Assembly: GCF_026015885.1 (NCBI RefSeq)
Contig: NZ_JAPDUG010000001.1
Location: 1-64,000 of the forward strand
Direction: 5' to 3'
From: Halocynthiibacter sp. SDUM655004
Lineage (GTDB): Bacteria; Pseudomonadota; Alphaproteobacteria; Rhodobacterales; Rhodobacteraceae
DNA length: 64,000 nucleotides
Shown: one piece after another, positions 47,439 to 56,204 of the stretch
Numbering within the stretch: the stretch's first letter is position 1
How the letters are laid out: every line of letters begins with the position of its first letter
Position numbers and translations under genes: made by a program
Notes under the pieces: generated by a model
Database searches by the model: none
What the model saw: the letters and a program-made list of their open reading frames with translations, nothing else
Told to the model about the DNA's origin: nothing

Positions 47439-48217
47439 AGGCAGTTCTCTTTCGGAGGTTCCTTGGCGCCGGTCATGAAAGCAACTGCGTCGGACATCGT
47501 ATAATCCTTGGGGTCGATCGTGCAGAGCCTTTTGCCAAGTCGATGAACATGAATGCGGTCAGCGACTTCGAAGACATGTGGCATATTGTGGCTGATCAAA
47601 ATGATCGGAATGCCGCGCGCACGTACGTCCTGTATGAGTTCGAGCACCTTTCGGCTTTCCTTAACGCCCAATGCTGCTGTGGGTTCATCCATGATGATGA
47701 ACTTGGTGGCAAAAGCTGCAGCGCGAGCAACGGCAACGCCTTGGCGTTGGCCGCCTGAAAGTGTTTCAACCGCCTGATTGATCGACTGAACAGTCATGAG
47801 TCCAAGCTCGGTCAGTTTTTCGCGGGCGAACTTTTCCATTGCGGGTCGGTCAAGCTGACGAAAGTACTTTCCCATGAAACCCTGTTTACGGATTTCGCGC
47901 CCCATGAACATATTGTCGGCAATTGAGAGCGCCGGCGACATTGCAAGTTGTTGGTAGACGATCTCGATTCCCATATTTCGGGCATCGATTGGAGAGGTGA
48001 AATTAACTTTCTTCCCCTCGATGAGAATCTCGCCCTCATCCGGGATCGTCGCACCGCAGATTGCTTTGACGATGGAGGACTTGCCTGCGCCGTTGTCCCC
48101 AATAACGGCGAGGATTTCTCCTTGGCGCAGTTCAAAGTCGGAATTGTCGATAGCGGTGACGTGGCCATATCGTTTCACGATCCCACGGCCTTGAACGACT
48201 GGAGTTGCGTCTGACAT
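47435..48217 (-). CDS. frcA: Fructose-type ABC transporter ATP-binding protein
   Basis: A 260-residue single-domain ATPase (CUT2 class, with one nucleotide domain rather than two). Walker A is GDNGAGKSS (about 40-48), signature LSGGQRQG (about 148) and Walker B FIIMDEPTAALG (about 168). The ATG at 48217 overlaps the frcC stop (TAATG). This one-domain form is typical of FrcA. Confidence 0.92.
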   Translation of the reverse strand: MSDATPVVQGRGIVKRYGHVTAIDNSDFELRQGEILAVIGDNGAGKSSIVKAICGATIPDEGEILIEGKKVNFTSPIDARNMGIEIVYQQLAMSPALSIADNMFMGREIRKQGFMGKYFRQLDRPAMEKFAREKLTELGLMTVQSINQAVETLSGGQRQGVAVARAAAFATKFIIMDEPTAALGVKESRKVLELIQDVRARGIPIILISHNMPHVFEVADRIHVHRLGKRLCTIDPKDYTMSDAVAFMTGAKEPPKENCL

Positions 48218-49287
48218 TAGCCCGATACCTTTCTGATCCATTGGTCAACCGCGACAGCAGCAATGATGAGTAGCCCGATAAGCAAATAAGTCCACTGCGC
48301 GTCCGCGCCCATGAGCCTCAGCCCAAGAGTAAATACACCGACAATAAGCGCGCCGAACAACGATCCGAGAATGGACCCGCGACCGCCGAACAGGGAAATG
48401 CCCCCAATTACAACAGCGGTGATACTTTCGATGTTGGCCAATTGGCCAGACGTTGGTGAGACCGAGCCGATACGGCCGATCAAAGCCCAACCCGCAAACG
48501 CACAAATCAATCCAGATAGCATGTAAACAGACATCAAGGTTTTGTGGACGTTGACGCCAGACAATTCAGCCGCTTCAGGGTCGTCGCCCACGGCATAGAC
48601 ATGTCGGCCCCACGCCGTGTGTTTGAGCGCATAAGCAAGCACTACGATCAGCAAGAGCATGAAGATGACGCCAAACGTGAAGGTCGCACCGCCGATGCTG
48701 AATTTAGTGCCGAAAAACTGAAGAAATGAAGCGTTCGCCTCGATGTCTTGGCTTCTTATGGTTTCGTTCGCTGAGTACAGGAAGTTGGTTGCGAGAATGA
48801 TTTGCCACATGCCAAGTGTTACGATGAATGGCGGGAGTTTAACGCGACTGACGAGCCAGCCATTCAGAGCCCCAATTAGCGTACCAACGCCAAGCCCACA
48901 CATGACCGCGATCGGGACAGGAATTCCGTAGCGAAATGTGAACTGTCCCATGATGACCGATGAGAACACCATAATCGCACCGACGCTTAGGTCGATACCT
49001 GCCGTCAAGATAACGAGGCTCTGTGCCGCAGCGACGATGCCAACAATCTGAACCTGTTGAAGGATCAGGGTCATGGCAAATGGCGAGAAAAACTTAGAGC
49101 CCAAAAGAAGGCCGAAAATCACAATCGCACCAATAAGTACGATGAGCGGCACAAAAGATGGATTGACGTGGAGAAGATGTTGCAACTTCCCGAGTATGCC
49201 CCGCCGATGATCTTCGAATTGCGCAATGGTTTCTATTGTACCAGCGGAAGCATCTAATTCCTGGGCACTTTGGTTTGGTTCAGACAT
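48217..49287 (-). CDS. frcC: Fructose-type ABC transporter permease
   Basis: A 356-residue membrane protein with an N-terminal cytoplasmic stretch of about 45 residues and about ten hydrophobic segments; AGIDLSVGAIMVFSS near 92-106 is the CUT2 permease signature. ATG at 49287 is preferred by its polar N terminus (MSEPNQ), with AGGGGGAG directly before; the frame is open back to 49320, so the start is uncertain by up to 11 residues. Confidence 0.9.
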   Translation of the reverse strand: MSEPNQSAQELDASAGTIETIAQFEDHRRGILGKLQHLLHVNPSFVPLIVLIGAIVIFGLLLGSKFFSPFAMTLILQQVQIVGIVAAAQSLVILTAGIDLSVGAIMVFSSVIMGQFTFRYGIPVPIAVMCGLGVGTLIGALNGWLVSRVKLPPFIVTLGMWQIILATNFLYSANETIRSQDIEANASFLQFFGTKFSIGGATFTFGVIFMLLLIVVLAYALKHTAWGRHVYAVGDDPEAAELSGVNVHKTLMSVYMLSGLICAFAGWALIGRIGSVSPTSGQLANIESITAVVIGGISLFGGRGSILGSLFGALIVGVFTLGLRLMGADAQWTYLLIGLLIIAAVAVDQWIRKVSG

Positions 49288-49361
49288 CTCTCCCCCTTTA
49301 GCGGCGGGCATTGCGGCCACGTGGCCAGTTTACAGGAAAAATTATTTTCGGGTGATGGAAT

Positions 49362-49389
49362 TGATGAGGCGCTTTGGTGCGCCTCATCA
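49362..49389 (-). other. Stem-loop between frcB and frcC
   Basis: A perfect 11-bp stem (GATGAGGCGC with GCGCCTCATC, plus one A-T pair) and a six-base loop lies 15 bases after the frcB stop. No T-run follows on the transcribed strand, so it should protect frcB mRNA and reduce, not abolish, expression of frcCAK. Confidence 0.6.
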
Positions 49390-49403
49390 TTATTGGCTAG
49401 GCT

Positions 49404-50423
49404 TTAGCCCCAGCAGCGGTCCATTCCCTCGGCGACAGAGATAGACTCTACGCCATCAACGGGCTGATCGGTAACCAGTGCAACACCAGTATCGTAGAAG
49501 TCTTTTCCTGGTGTGTTCTCCGGCTTCACGCCCTCATCCGCCCATTTCTTAACAGCTTCCACACCGAGGGAGGCCATTAGCAAAGGATATTGCTGGCTCG
49601 TGGCGCCGATAACTCCCGCCTCAACGTTTTGCACGCCGGGGCAGCCGCCATCGACGGAAACGATAAGCACGTCATTCTCGCGCCCGATGGACTTTAGCGC
49701 TTCATATGCGCCAGCTGCTGCTGGTTCATTGATCGTGTGAACAACATTGATTGTTGGATCTTTGGCCAGAAGGTTTTCCATGGCGCGGCGCCCACCTTCT
49801 TCGTTGCCATCAGTCACGTCACTTCCCACCAAACGCTCGTCCGTCTCGTCACCAATGACGTTCGGATCGGCAAGATCAACGCCGAAACCATCAAGGAAGC
49901 CCTGATTGCGCAACACATCCACTGTTGGCTGGCTAACATTCAGGTCAAGTGTTGCGATTCTGGCGTCCGCGGCCGCATCACCCATTTTTGCCTTCGCCCA
50001 CTGTCCAATCAAGAGACCGGCTTTGTAGTTGTCGGTTGCGAATGTTGCGTCGGCTGAATCGATTGGGCTGAGTGGTGTATCTAGTGCAATCACCAGAATA
50101 CCTGCATCTCTCGCTTGCTGAACGGCCGGAACAATCGAGCTCGTATCCGAGGCTGTCAGAAGAATACCTTTTGCGCCATCAAGGATGCAGGTTTCGATCG
50201 CTTGGACTTGAGTTTCATGGTCGCCGTCAACCTTCCCGGCAAATGCTTTCAAAGTCATGCCAAGCTCTTCGGCTTTCGCCGTCGCGCCCTCTTTCATCTT
50301 AACGAAAAATGGATTTGTGTCGGTCTTTGTGATCAAGCAAACAGTTTCGCCAGCGGCTTGTGCGGACACCGCTGCCATGCTGAGCACAGCTGCGGATGCG
50401 GTGAGTTTAAGTAAATTTTTCAT
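49404..50423 (-). CDS. frcB: Fructose-type ABC transporter substrate-binding protein
   Basis: A 339-residue periplasmic receptor of the ribose/fructose-binding (CUT2) class. The signal peptide is about residues 1-23 (ending VSAQA). [14 protein letters not shown] near 33, ALDTPLSP near 114 and [12 protein letters not shown] near 236 are family segments. The ATG at 50423 has GGGAGGA upstream. First gene of frcBCAK, divergent from the ROK regulator. Confidence 0.92.
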   Translation of the reverse strand: MKNLLKLTASAAVLSMAAVSAQAAGETVCLITKTDTNPFFVKMKEGATAKAEELGMTLKAFAGKVDGDHETQVQAIETCILDGAKGILLTASDTSSIVPAVQQARDAGILVIALDTPLSPIDSADATFATDNYKAGLLIGQWAKAKMGDAAADARIATLDLNVSQPTVDVLRNQGFLDGFGVDLADPNVIGDETDERLVGSDVTDGNEEGGRRAMENLLAKDPTINVVHTINEPAAAGAYEALKSIGRENDVLIVSVDGGCPGVQNVEAGVIGATSQQYPLLMASLGVEAVKKWADEGVKPENTPGKDFYDTGVALVTDQPVDGVESISVAEGMDRCWG

Positions 50424-50536
50424 GTTATCCTCCCAGAAAATTGTTGTCGCTTCACTTGCTGAATAAGCGAAGCGCACCTCCATCCTCCAATGCAGGTCAC
50501 GCTTATAGAAATGCGATTCTGATCTCGCTGTCAATA

Positions 50537-50557
50537 AATAAATAAAGTTTATTTATT
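50537..50557. promoter_or_regulatory. Palindromic ROK operator candidate
   Basis: AATAAATAAA-G-TTTATTTATT, a perfect 21-base AT palindrome, lies between frcB and the ROK gene, 114 bases before frcB and 40 before the regulator. AT-rich palindromes of this form are the usual sites of ROK repressors, so repression of both genes is likely. Confidence 0.65.
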
Positions 50558-50597
50558 AATTTGCCAGTGTATCTTTTCTTAATGATGTAAGGCGTTT

Positions 50598-51809
50598 ATG
50601 TTCGAGATTATGGTGAAAGAGTCGTTAAAAATTCTGTCTGGCGGGGTTAGCCAAAGTGGTGTTCGTGATCACAACGAGCGCCTGATTTTGACAGTTTTAC
50701 AACGACATGGACCAACCGCAGGCGCAGAGATTGCAAGGTTGACGGGGCTGTCGCCCCAGACTGTATCAATCATTTTGCGCAAGCTCGAGAAGGACGAGAT
50801 TCTCCGGCGTGGAACTCCGTTACGCGGAAAAGTGGGAAAACCCTCGATCCCAATGGAGCTCAATCCGGAAGGTACACTTTCTGTCGGGATGAAGATCGGG
50901 CGACGCAGTGCAGATCTGCTTCTGATCGATTTTACAGGCAAGCCTCGGCGGCAGCTTTCCACCACATATGACTATCCTTTGCCTAAAGCTGTATTTGGAT
51001 TTCTGGAGTCCGGATTGGAAACGCTTCTTTCCGAAGAGTCTAAAAAGCTACAGGCCCGCGTTTGCGGGATCGGAATTGGGACGCCATTCGAGCTTTGGAA
51101 ATGGCACGATCTATCTGGAGTGGCGGCCGAGAATTTCAGGTCTTGGAAGGACGTGGACTTTTTCTCCGAAGTTGCCAAGTTCAGCGATTTGCCGGTTTTC
51201 GTAGTTAATGACGCAACTGCCGCGTGCCACGCGGAACATCTGTATGGTCGGGGGGCAGAGTTTCGGGACTATTTCTATTTCTTTATCGGTTCGATGATTG
51301 GTGGAGGAGTTGCGCTGAATGGCACCGTGTTTGAAGGCAACCAAGGCAACGCCGGTTCCCTTGGAGCTATGCGAACAACAGGTCCGTCGGGGGAAAGTCA
51401 GCAGCTGATTGATACAGCGTCTCTGTTTCTGCTCGAAGACAGGTTGATTGAAGCAGGTGTTGATCCGGAAATTCTTTGGAAGAAGCCTCAGGATTGGAGC
51501 AGCATTTCGCGATATGTTGAGCCATGGATCGGGACAACAGCGCAGGAGCTTGCCAAGGCCGCCCTTTCAATATGTGCCGTCATCGACTTTGAAGCCATTT
51601 TCATCGATGGAGCGTTCCCGCCAGAGGTTCGCGAAGAGTTGGTTGCCCGTGTTCGCCGATACATGGCCAACCAAGACAAGCGCGGTTTGATCCCGCCTGT
51701 TGTCGAAGCTGCGGCGGTTGGAGATAACGCCAGAGGAATCGGAGCGGCAAGCAGCCCAATCTTTCGCCAGTTCCTGCTAAATACCAACGCTGGCCTTTCC
51801 AGAATGTAA
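50598..51809 (+). CDS. ROK-family transcriptional regulator (FrcR-like)
   Basis: A 403-residue repressor: N-terminal winged HTH (about residues 22-75, with AEIARLTGLSPQTVSIILRKLEK in pieces) and a ROK sugar-kinase-like domain (about 90-395). The Cys-rich zinc motif of canonical ROK kinases (CxCGxxGC) is absent; NAGSLGAMRT occupies that place, so it is a sensor, not a kinase. The ATG at 50598 has AAGG seven bases upstream. Probable repressor of frcBCAK. Confidence 0.88.
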   Translation: MFEIMVKESLKILSGGVSQSGVRDHNERLILTVLQRHGPTAGAEIARLTGLSPQTVSIILRKLEKDEILRRGTPLRGKVGKPSIPMELNPEGTLSVGMKIGRRSADLLLIDFTGKPRRQLSTTYDYPLPKAVFGFLESGLETLLSEESKKLQARVCGIGIGTPFELWKWHDLSGVAAENFRSWKDVDFFSEVAKFSDLPVFVVNDATAACHAEHLYGRGAEFRDYFYFFIGSMIGGGVALNGTVFEGNQGNAGSLGAMRTTGPSGESQQLIDTASLFLLEDRLIEAGVDPEILWKKPQDWSSISRYVEPWIGTTAQELAKAALSICAVIDFEAIFIDGAFPPEVREELVARVRRYMANQDKRGLIPPVVEAAAVGDNARGIGAASSPIFRQFLLNTNAGLSRM

Positions 51810-51817
51810 TTGACGCT

Positions 51818-51846
51818 AATTGCGAGCTGTTTTTGCCTTCGCAATT
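51818..51846 (+). terminator. Stem-loop downstream of the ROK gene
   Basis: AATTGCGA pairs perfectly with TCGCAATT across a 13-base loop, nine bases after the stop. A second small stem (AGCC/GGCT at 51848-51861) is followed by TTTGTTCTTGT and may complete termination. Confidence 0.45.
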
Positions 51847-51995
51847 CAGCCAAAGATGGCTTTGTTCTTGTCGATTTTCGCTTTCATCGAACAGTAATTT
51901 GATGCCCGGTTTCCGCAGGAACCATAGGATTCGGCGGCATTAATTTCTACAATAAATTAATAGGTTGTGATTTAAGCTATTGAAAATCATGCATA

Positions 51996-52035
51996 TTTAA
52001 TGTCATACATTATATTGATTTTGTCTGACATTAAA
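51996..52035. promoter_or_regulatory. Inverted-repeat operator candidate (TTTAATGTCA/TGACATTAAA)
   Basis: Perfect 10-base arms at 51996-52005 and 52026-52035, 30 bases centre to centre, lie just upstream of the GntR gene that starts the operon. The position over the likely promoter and the spacing of about three helix turns suit a dimeric repressor binding two sites, probably the regulator itself. Confidence 0.55.
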
Positions 52036-52070
52036 TCTACGCTCCTTAGCAACACACAGGAAGGCTTATC

Positions 52071-52814
52071 GTGTCTAAAGAAAGCGCGGGCGAAAACGGC
52101 TCGGAAATTGATGCACTGCAACATCTCGAAGCAACGGGAAGCAAAAGAGATGTCTTAGAGGCGCTGTCGCTTATGATCGAGCGCGCGCAGCTTGGTGTTG
52201 GGGACCGTCTGCCTCCCGAAGTCGAGATTGCAAAAAAGCTCAATGTTGGTCGCTCCAAGGTCCGCGAAGCGCTCGTTGCGTGGCAGAACATGGGCATCGT
52301 CACTCGGAACAAGAAGGCCGGTACGCGGCTTGCTGCGGAAGTGTTTTCTCAAACGATCCACCTTCCCTTAACTGTGAAAATCGAGGCTGAAAGTCTTCTG
52401 AGAACGTTGGCTGTTCGCCGACCTATCGAGATTGAAGCGGTGAAGATCGCAACCCAAAATGTGAGTGAGCAGCAAGGCAAGATCATTCTCGCGCGTGCTG
52501 CCGAGCTTATGGCGATCTATGAGGCAGGAGAGGATTGGCGGGCGGCGGATGCTCGTTTTCACGCCGCGATCCATGACGCTTCAGGAAACCCGCTCTTTCA
52601 TCAGTTCTCGCATCTGATTCAGGAAAGCTTCCACACAATTTACGACGCACCTTTCGGTCAGGTGCACCTCGGTCATGAAACAATTCCGCTGCACCCGAAT
52701 CTCGCGAAGGCGGTGGTGTCTGGCGATGTCGAAACAGCAACAAAAATAATGGGACAGATTATGGATATGGTCGAAGCCGAAGTTCGGCGAGTCATGGAGG
52801 GGCGTGATGTCTGA
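52071..52814 (+). CDS. GntR-family regulator, FadR/FCD subfamily
   Basis: A 247-residue regulator: winged HTH (about residues 22-85, with PPEVEIAKKLNVGRSKVREAL) and an FCD domain (about 100-235) with FHAAIHDASGNPLF, which carries the metal-type Asp/His residues. The start is GTG with AGGAAGG upstream. First gene of the operon, with the lyase gene overlapping its end, so it is probably autoregulated with the whole operon. Confidence 0.88.
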   Translation: MSKESAGENGSEIDALQHLEATGSKRDVLEALSLMIERAQLGVGDRLPPEVEIAKKLNVGRSKVREALVAWQNMGIVTRNKKAGTRLAAEVFSQTIHLPLTVKIEAESLLRTLAVRRPIEIEAVKIATQNVSEQQGKIILARAAELMAIYEAGEDWRAADARFHAAIHDASGNPLFHQFSHLIQESFHTIYDAPFGQVHLGHETIPLHPNLAKAVVSGDVETATKIMGQIMDMVEAEVRRVMEGRDV

Positions 52815-53958
52815 TTTCCAGAGCATCGCAACGATGATGGCCGCGGTTCTTGATGATGAAGCCGGCTCTATCACACCGCCGATCGTGCAGACTTCGCTTT
52901 TTGCTTTCGAGAACTATCAGGCATTCGAAGACCGCATGGCGGGCCGCACCAACCAATCCGTTTATACGCGCGTACAAAACCCTACAGTTGCGGCTTTCGA
53001 AGGGTTAATGGCCAAAGCCGAGGGCGGCGAAGCTGCGGTGGGATTTGCCTCTGGCATTGCTGCAATTACGTCGACTCTGCTCGCATTCGTTAAGCCGGGC
53101 AGCAAGATCGCCTGCGTTGAGCATGTCTACCCTGATACTTATCGTTTTATGGAGCAAATCCTGCGCCCGTTCGGGATCGAGGTTAGCTATTATCCTGTTG
53201 AGGATTTCGAAGCTAACGCCGATTTGCTGGCCAACTTTGATATCGCCTATCTGGAGAGCCCCAGTTCGGTTGTTTTCACTCCGCTAAACCTAGCCTTGGT
53301 TGCAGAGCACGCGAAGCGGCACGACACACTGACAATCATCGATAACTCATGGGCAACGCCTGTGTTCCAGAACCCGCTGGCGCAAGGGATCGACATCGTG
53401 GTCCATTCGGCCTCGAAATACATTTCGGGCCATTCCGATACGGTAGCTGGCGTTACCATTTCATCGCAGGAGCATATTGCCGCAATCCGCGATCTTACCT
53501 TGCCGTTGCTTGGCGCCAAACTTGCGCCGTTCGAAGCATTTCTTCTGACGCGCGGCCTACGAACATTGAATGCGCGGATGATGCAACATCAGGCAACGGC
53601 GAACCTTTTCGTTGATCGCCTCGCAGCACTTCCACAAGTGCGCAAGATCAACAGCCCCGGCGCAAATGCTGTACCCGGTTTGACTGGGCGCTCCGGGCTT
53701 ATGTCCGTCGAGTTCGACGATAGCGTCGACATTCCAAAGTTTTCGGATGCACTGAGCCATTTCCGCCTTGGCGTGAGTTGGGGTGGCTTTGAAAGCCTCA
53801 TCCTTCCTGCGCGTGTCGGACTTGCACAGGCTGGGCCGAAAAACTCGATGCAAGCATTCGGTGTCTCTCCCAATCTGGTTCGGCTGAACCTCGGTTTGGA
53901 AGATGCAGAAGACCTTTGGGCCGACTTCGAAAAAGCCCTGAACCAAAGCGCGACCTAA
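52807..53958 (+). CDS. Cystathionine beta-lyase-like PLP enzyme (Cys/Met metabolism family)
   Basis: A 383-residue PLP-dependent carbon-sulfur or related lyase. The PLP Lys is 204 in SASKYISGHSD, the neighbour-subunit phosphate contact is YTR at 53-55, and Tyr108 stacks on the cofactor. HVYPDT at 107-111 lacks the Cys of methionine gamma-lyase, and SWGGFESLILP near 322 is the form seen in cystathionine beta-lyase MetC, so beta-elimination is more likely than gamma. The ATG at 52807 overlaps the gntR end by eight bases and follows GGAGGGG; a GTG three bases earlier is possible. Placement before a sugar-type transporter is unusual. Confidence 0.88.
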   Translation: MSDFQSIATMMAAVLDDEAGSITPPIVQTSLFAFENYQAFEDRMAGRTNQSVYTRVQNPTVAAFEGLMAKAEGGEAAVGFASGIAAITSTLLAFVKPGSKIACVEHVYPDTYRFMEQILRPFGIEVSYYPVEDFEANADLLANFDIAYLESPSSVVFTPLNLALVAEHAKRHDTLTIIDNSWATPVFQNPLAQGIDIVVHSASKYISGHSDTVAGVTISSQEHIAAIRDLTLPLLGAKLAPFEAFLLTRGLRTLNARMMQHQATANLFVDRLAALPQVRKINSPGANAVPGLTGRSGLMSVEFDDSVDIPKFSDALSHFRLGVSWGGFESLILPARVGLAQAGPKNSMQAFGVSPNLVRLNLGLEDAEDLWADFEKALNQSAT

Positions 53959-54003
53959 AGAAAAACAAGACGCTTATTTTATCACCACAAGGAGGATTTA
54001 ATC

Positions 54004-55263
54004 ATGAAACTCAAACTCGCTGGGCTCAGCACAGCCGCTATGCTGCTTGCAAGCAGTGCATTGGCGGAGACAACGCTTAAACTGGTTGAAGTTATCACCA
54101 GCCCAGAGCGCACAGAAGTGCTTCAGGGGCTTGTTGACCAGTACGAAGAGGCCAATCCTGACGTTACTGTCGAGATTGTCAGCCTTCCTTGGGGGCAGGC
54201 ATTTGAGAAGCTGGCGACAATGGTCGCTGGTGGCGATGTGCCTGACGTGGTCGAGATGCCAGACACATGGCAAGCGCTCTATGCCGGTTCGGGCCAACTC
54301 AAAAGCCTCACGGATCTTGTAGCTGGTTGGGAGCATGGCAGCACCCTAACTGACAAGACAGTCGCAATGGGTTCCCAAGCGGGCGATCTCTATATGATCC
54401 CTTATGGGTTCTATCTTCGTGCGATGTTCTACAACAAAAAGCTTCTCGCCGAAGCAGGCGTAGAGAATCCACCAGAGACAATGGAAGAATTTATGGCTGC
54501 TGCCGCGGCTGTTTCCGAACTCGACGGTAAGTCGGGCTACTGTCTGCGCGGCGGTCCTGGCGGTACGAATGGTTGGATCATGTTCGGCGCAACCATGAAC
54601 GGCACAAACGAATTCTTTACCGAAGATGGCAAGAGCCGGATCAACGAACCGGGCTCCGTCGAAGGTATTCAGTTCATGATGGATCTCTACCAGAAAGGGT
54701 ATGCACCCAAGGATTCCGTCAACTGGGGCTTTAACGAAATCGTTGCTGGTTTCTATTCCGGCACATGCGCATTCCTTGACCAAGACCCAGATGCGCTGAT
54801 CGCTATTTCCGAGCGGATGCCGGCAGAAGATTTTGCCGTTATTCCGATGCCTGTTGGTCCTTCTGGCAAAGCTTTCCCAACAATTGGGTTCGCGGGATGG
54901 TCGATCTTTGAATCCACAGAGCATGAAAAAGAAGCATTTGATCTTGTTGCGACTCTTTCTGCACCAGAGGCCAACGCCACATGGGCGAAACGCGTAGGGG
55001 TTATTCCAATCCACGAAGGCGCAGATCGTGACCCACACTTCCAAACAGAGCAGTTTGAAGGCTGGTTCAAGGAGCTGAACGGCGAGCAGTACGAACCGAC
55101 CATTATGCCGACATACCTCGAGCAATGGGGCTACTTCGCCAGCACACTTCTGCTGGAAACAAGTCAGGAAGCGCTCTTGGGTCAACGCACTGCGCAAGAA
55201 GTCGCAGATGAGTGGGCCGAGCTTCTGACCGAGGAATATGCTAAGTGGAAGGCAAAGCAGTGA
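54004..55263 (+). CDS. ABC transporter substrate-binding protein (CUT1)
   Basis: A 419-residue periplasmic receptor of the carbohydrate uptake 1 class. The signal peptide is residues 1-21 (ending SSALA). DVPDVVEMPDTWQALYAGSG near 78-97 and FYNKKLLAEAGVENPP near 142 are family segments. The ligand is unknown. AAGGAGG lies upstream of the ATG. The stop overlaps the next gene's GTG (GTGA), unlike the other operons here, which have stem-loops at this point. Confidence 0.9.
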   Translation: MKLKLAGLSTAAMLLASSALAETTLKLVEVITSPERTEVLQGLVDQYEEANPDVTVEIVSLPWGQAFEKLATMVAGGDVPDVVEMPDTWQALYAGSGQLKSLTDLVAGWEHGSTLTDKTVAMGSQAGDLYMIPYGFYLRAMFYNKKLLAEAGVENPPETMEEFMAAAAAVSELDGKSGYCLRGGPGGTNGWIMFGATMNGTNEFFTEDGKSRINEPGSVEGIQFMMDLYQKGYAPKDSVNWGFNEIVAGFYSGTCAFLDQDPDALIAISERMPAEDFAVIPMPVGPSGKAFPTIGFAGWSIFESTEHEKEAFDLVATLSAPEANATWAKRVGVIPIHEGADRDPHFQTEQFEGWFKELNGEQYEPTIMPTYLEQWGYFASTLLLETSQEALLGQRTAQEVADEWAELLTEEYAKWKAKQ

Positions 55264-56195
55264 TCTCGCGTAAGCAAAACAACGTCATGCCCGGGGAAAC
55301 CCGGGCAAGACGCTCGCTTTACTGGCAGTATATGGTAGAGCCGTTTCTCTATCTGTCGCCAGCTATCGTGCTGATCGGGCTCGTGATGATGATCCCATTG
55401 GTGATCGGCATTTCCTATTCTTTTCAGTCGATAGAGCTATTGAATCCGTTCAACACAGGTTGGGTCGGATTTGAGAACTACATTGATCTTTGGGCCGACC
55501 GGAAATTCTGGATCGCTTTGGAAAACACCTTCTGGTGGACGTTCTGGTCAATCGCATTCCAGTTCTCGCTTGGCCTTGGGCTTGCGCTTTTGTTGAACAC
55601 AGACTTCTTCGGCAAAAAGCTTTTTCAGGCTCTCGTCTTCCTGCCATGGGCCGTTCCGACATTTCTTTCGGCGCTGACTTGGGCTTGGCTATTCAACCCG
55701 GTCATCGGTCCTCTCCCACATTGGCTCACTGCTCTTGGCATACTTTCAGAGCCATACAATATCATGGGCGACCCCGATCTTGCGATGTGGGGACCGATTG
55801 TCGCGAATATCTGGTTTGGCGTTCCGTTTTTCGCAATTACTCTGCTGGCCGCGCTCCAATCTATTCCCGGCGAACTTTATGAAGCTGCCGAAATTGATGG
55901 TGCTTCCGCGTGGCAATCCTTTACCAAAATTACACTGCCGTTTCTTGCTCCGATGATTGCGATCACGGTGATGCTTCGCACAATCTGGATTGCGAACTTT
56001 GCTGATCTGATCTTTGTGATGACAGGTGGCGGCCCCGCAAACTCAACGCAAATTCTCAGCTCGTATGTCTTTACAACCGCGTTCCGCAAACTGGATTTCG
56101 GCTATGCATCGGCGATTGCTGTAGCGCTTCTGGCAATTCTGCTCGTCTATGCAGTTTTTGTGCTCTGGCTGCGCAAAAAGCTGGTCAAGATTTGA
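55260..56195 (+). CDS. ABC transporter permease (MalF/UgpA type)
   Basis: A 311-residue membrane protein with six hydrophobic segments after a basic N terminus; the EAA loop is YEAAEIDGASAWQSFTKITLP near 205-225 and GGGPANSTQILSSYVF follows. A GTG at 55260 is preferred, overlapping the previous stop as GTGA with GGAAGG seven bases upstream; another GTG at 55245 is in frame. Confidence 0.9.
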   Translation: MISRKQNNVMPGETRARRSLYWQYMVEPFLYLSPAIVLIGLVMMIPLVIGISYSFQSIELLNPFNTGWVGFENYIDLWADRKFWIALENTFWWTFWSIAFQFSLGLGLALLLNTDFFGKKLFQALVFLPWAVPTFLSALTWAWLFNPVIGPLPHWLTALGILSEPYNIMGDPDLAMWGPIVANIWFGVPFFAITLLAALQSIPGELYEAAEIDGASAWQSFTKITLPFLAPMIAITVMLRTIWIANFADLIFVMTGGGPANSTQILSSYVFTTAFRKLDFGYASAIAVALLAILLVYAVFVLWLRKKLVKI

Positions 56196-56204
56196 GGTAT
56201 GGCC

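Noticed and set aside
52807-53958. Straight assignment as methionine gamma-lyase (mdeA)
   Set aside because: The active-site Cys of that enzyme is replaced (YPDT), and the C-terminal SWGG motif is of the cystathionine beta-lyase form.
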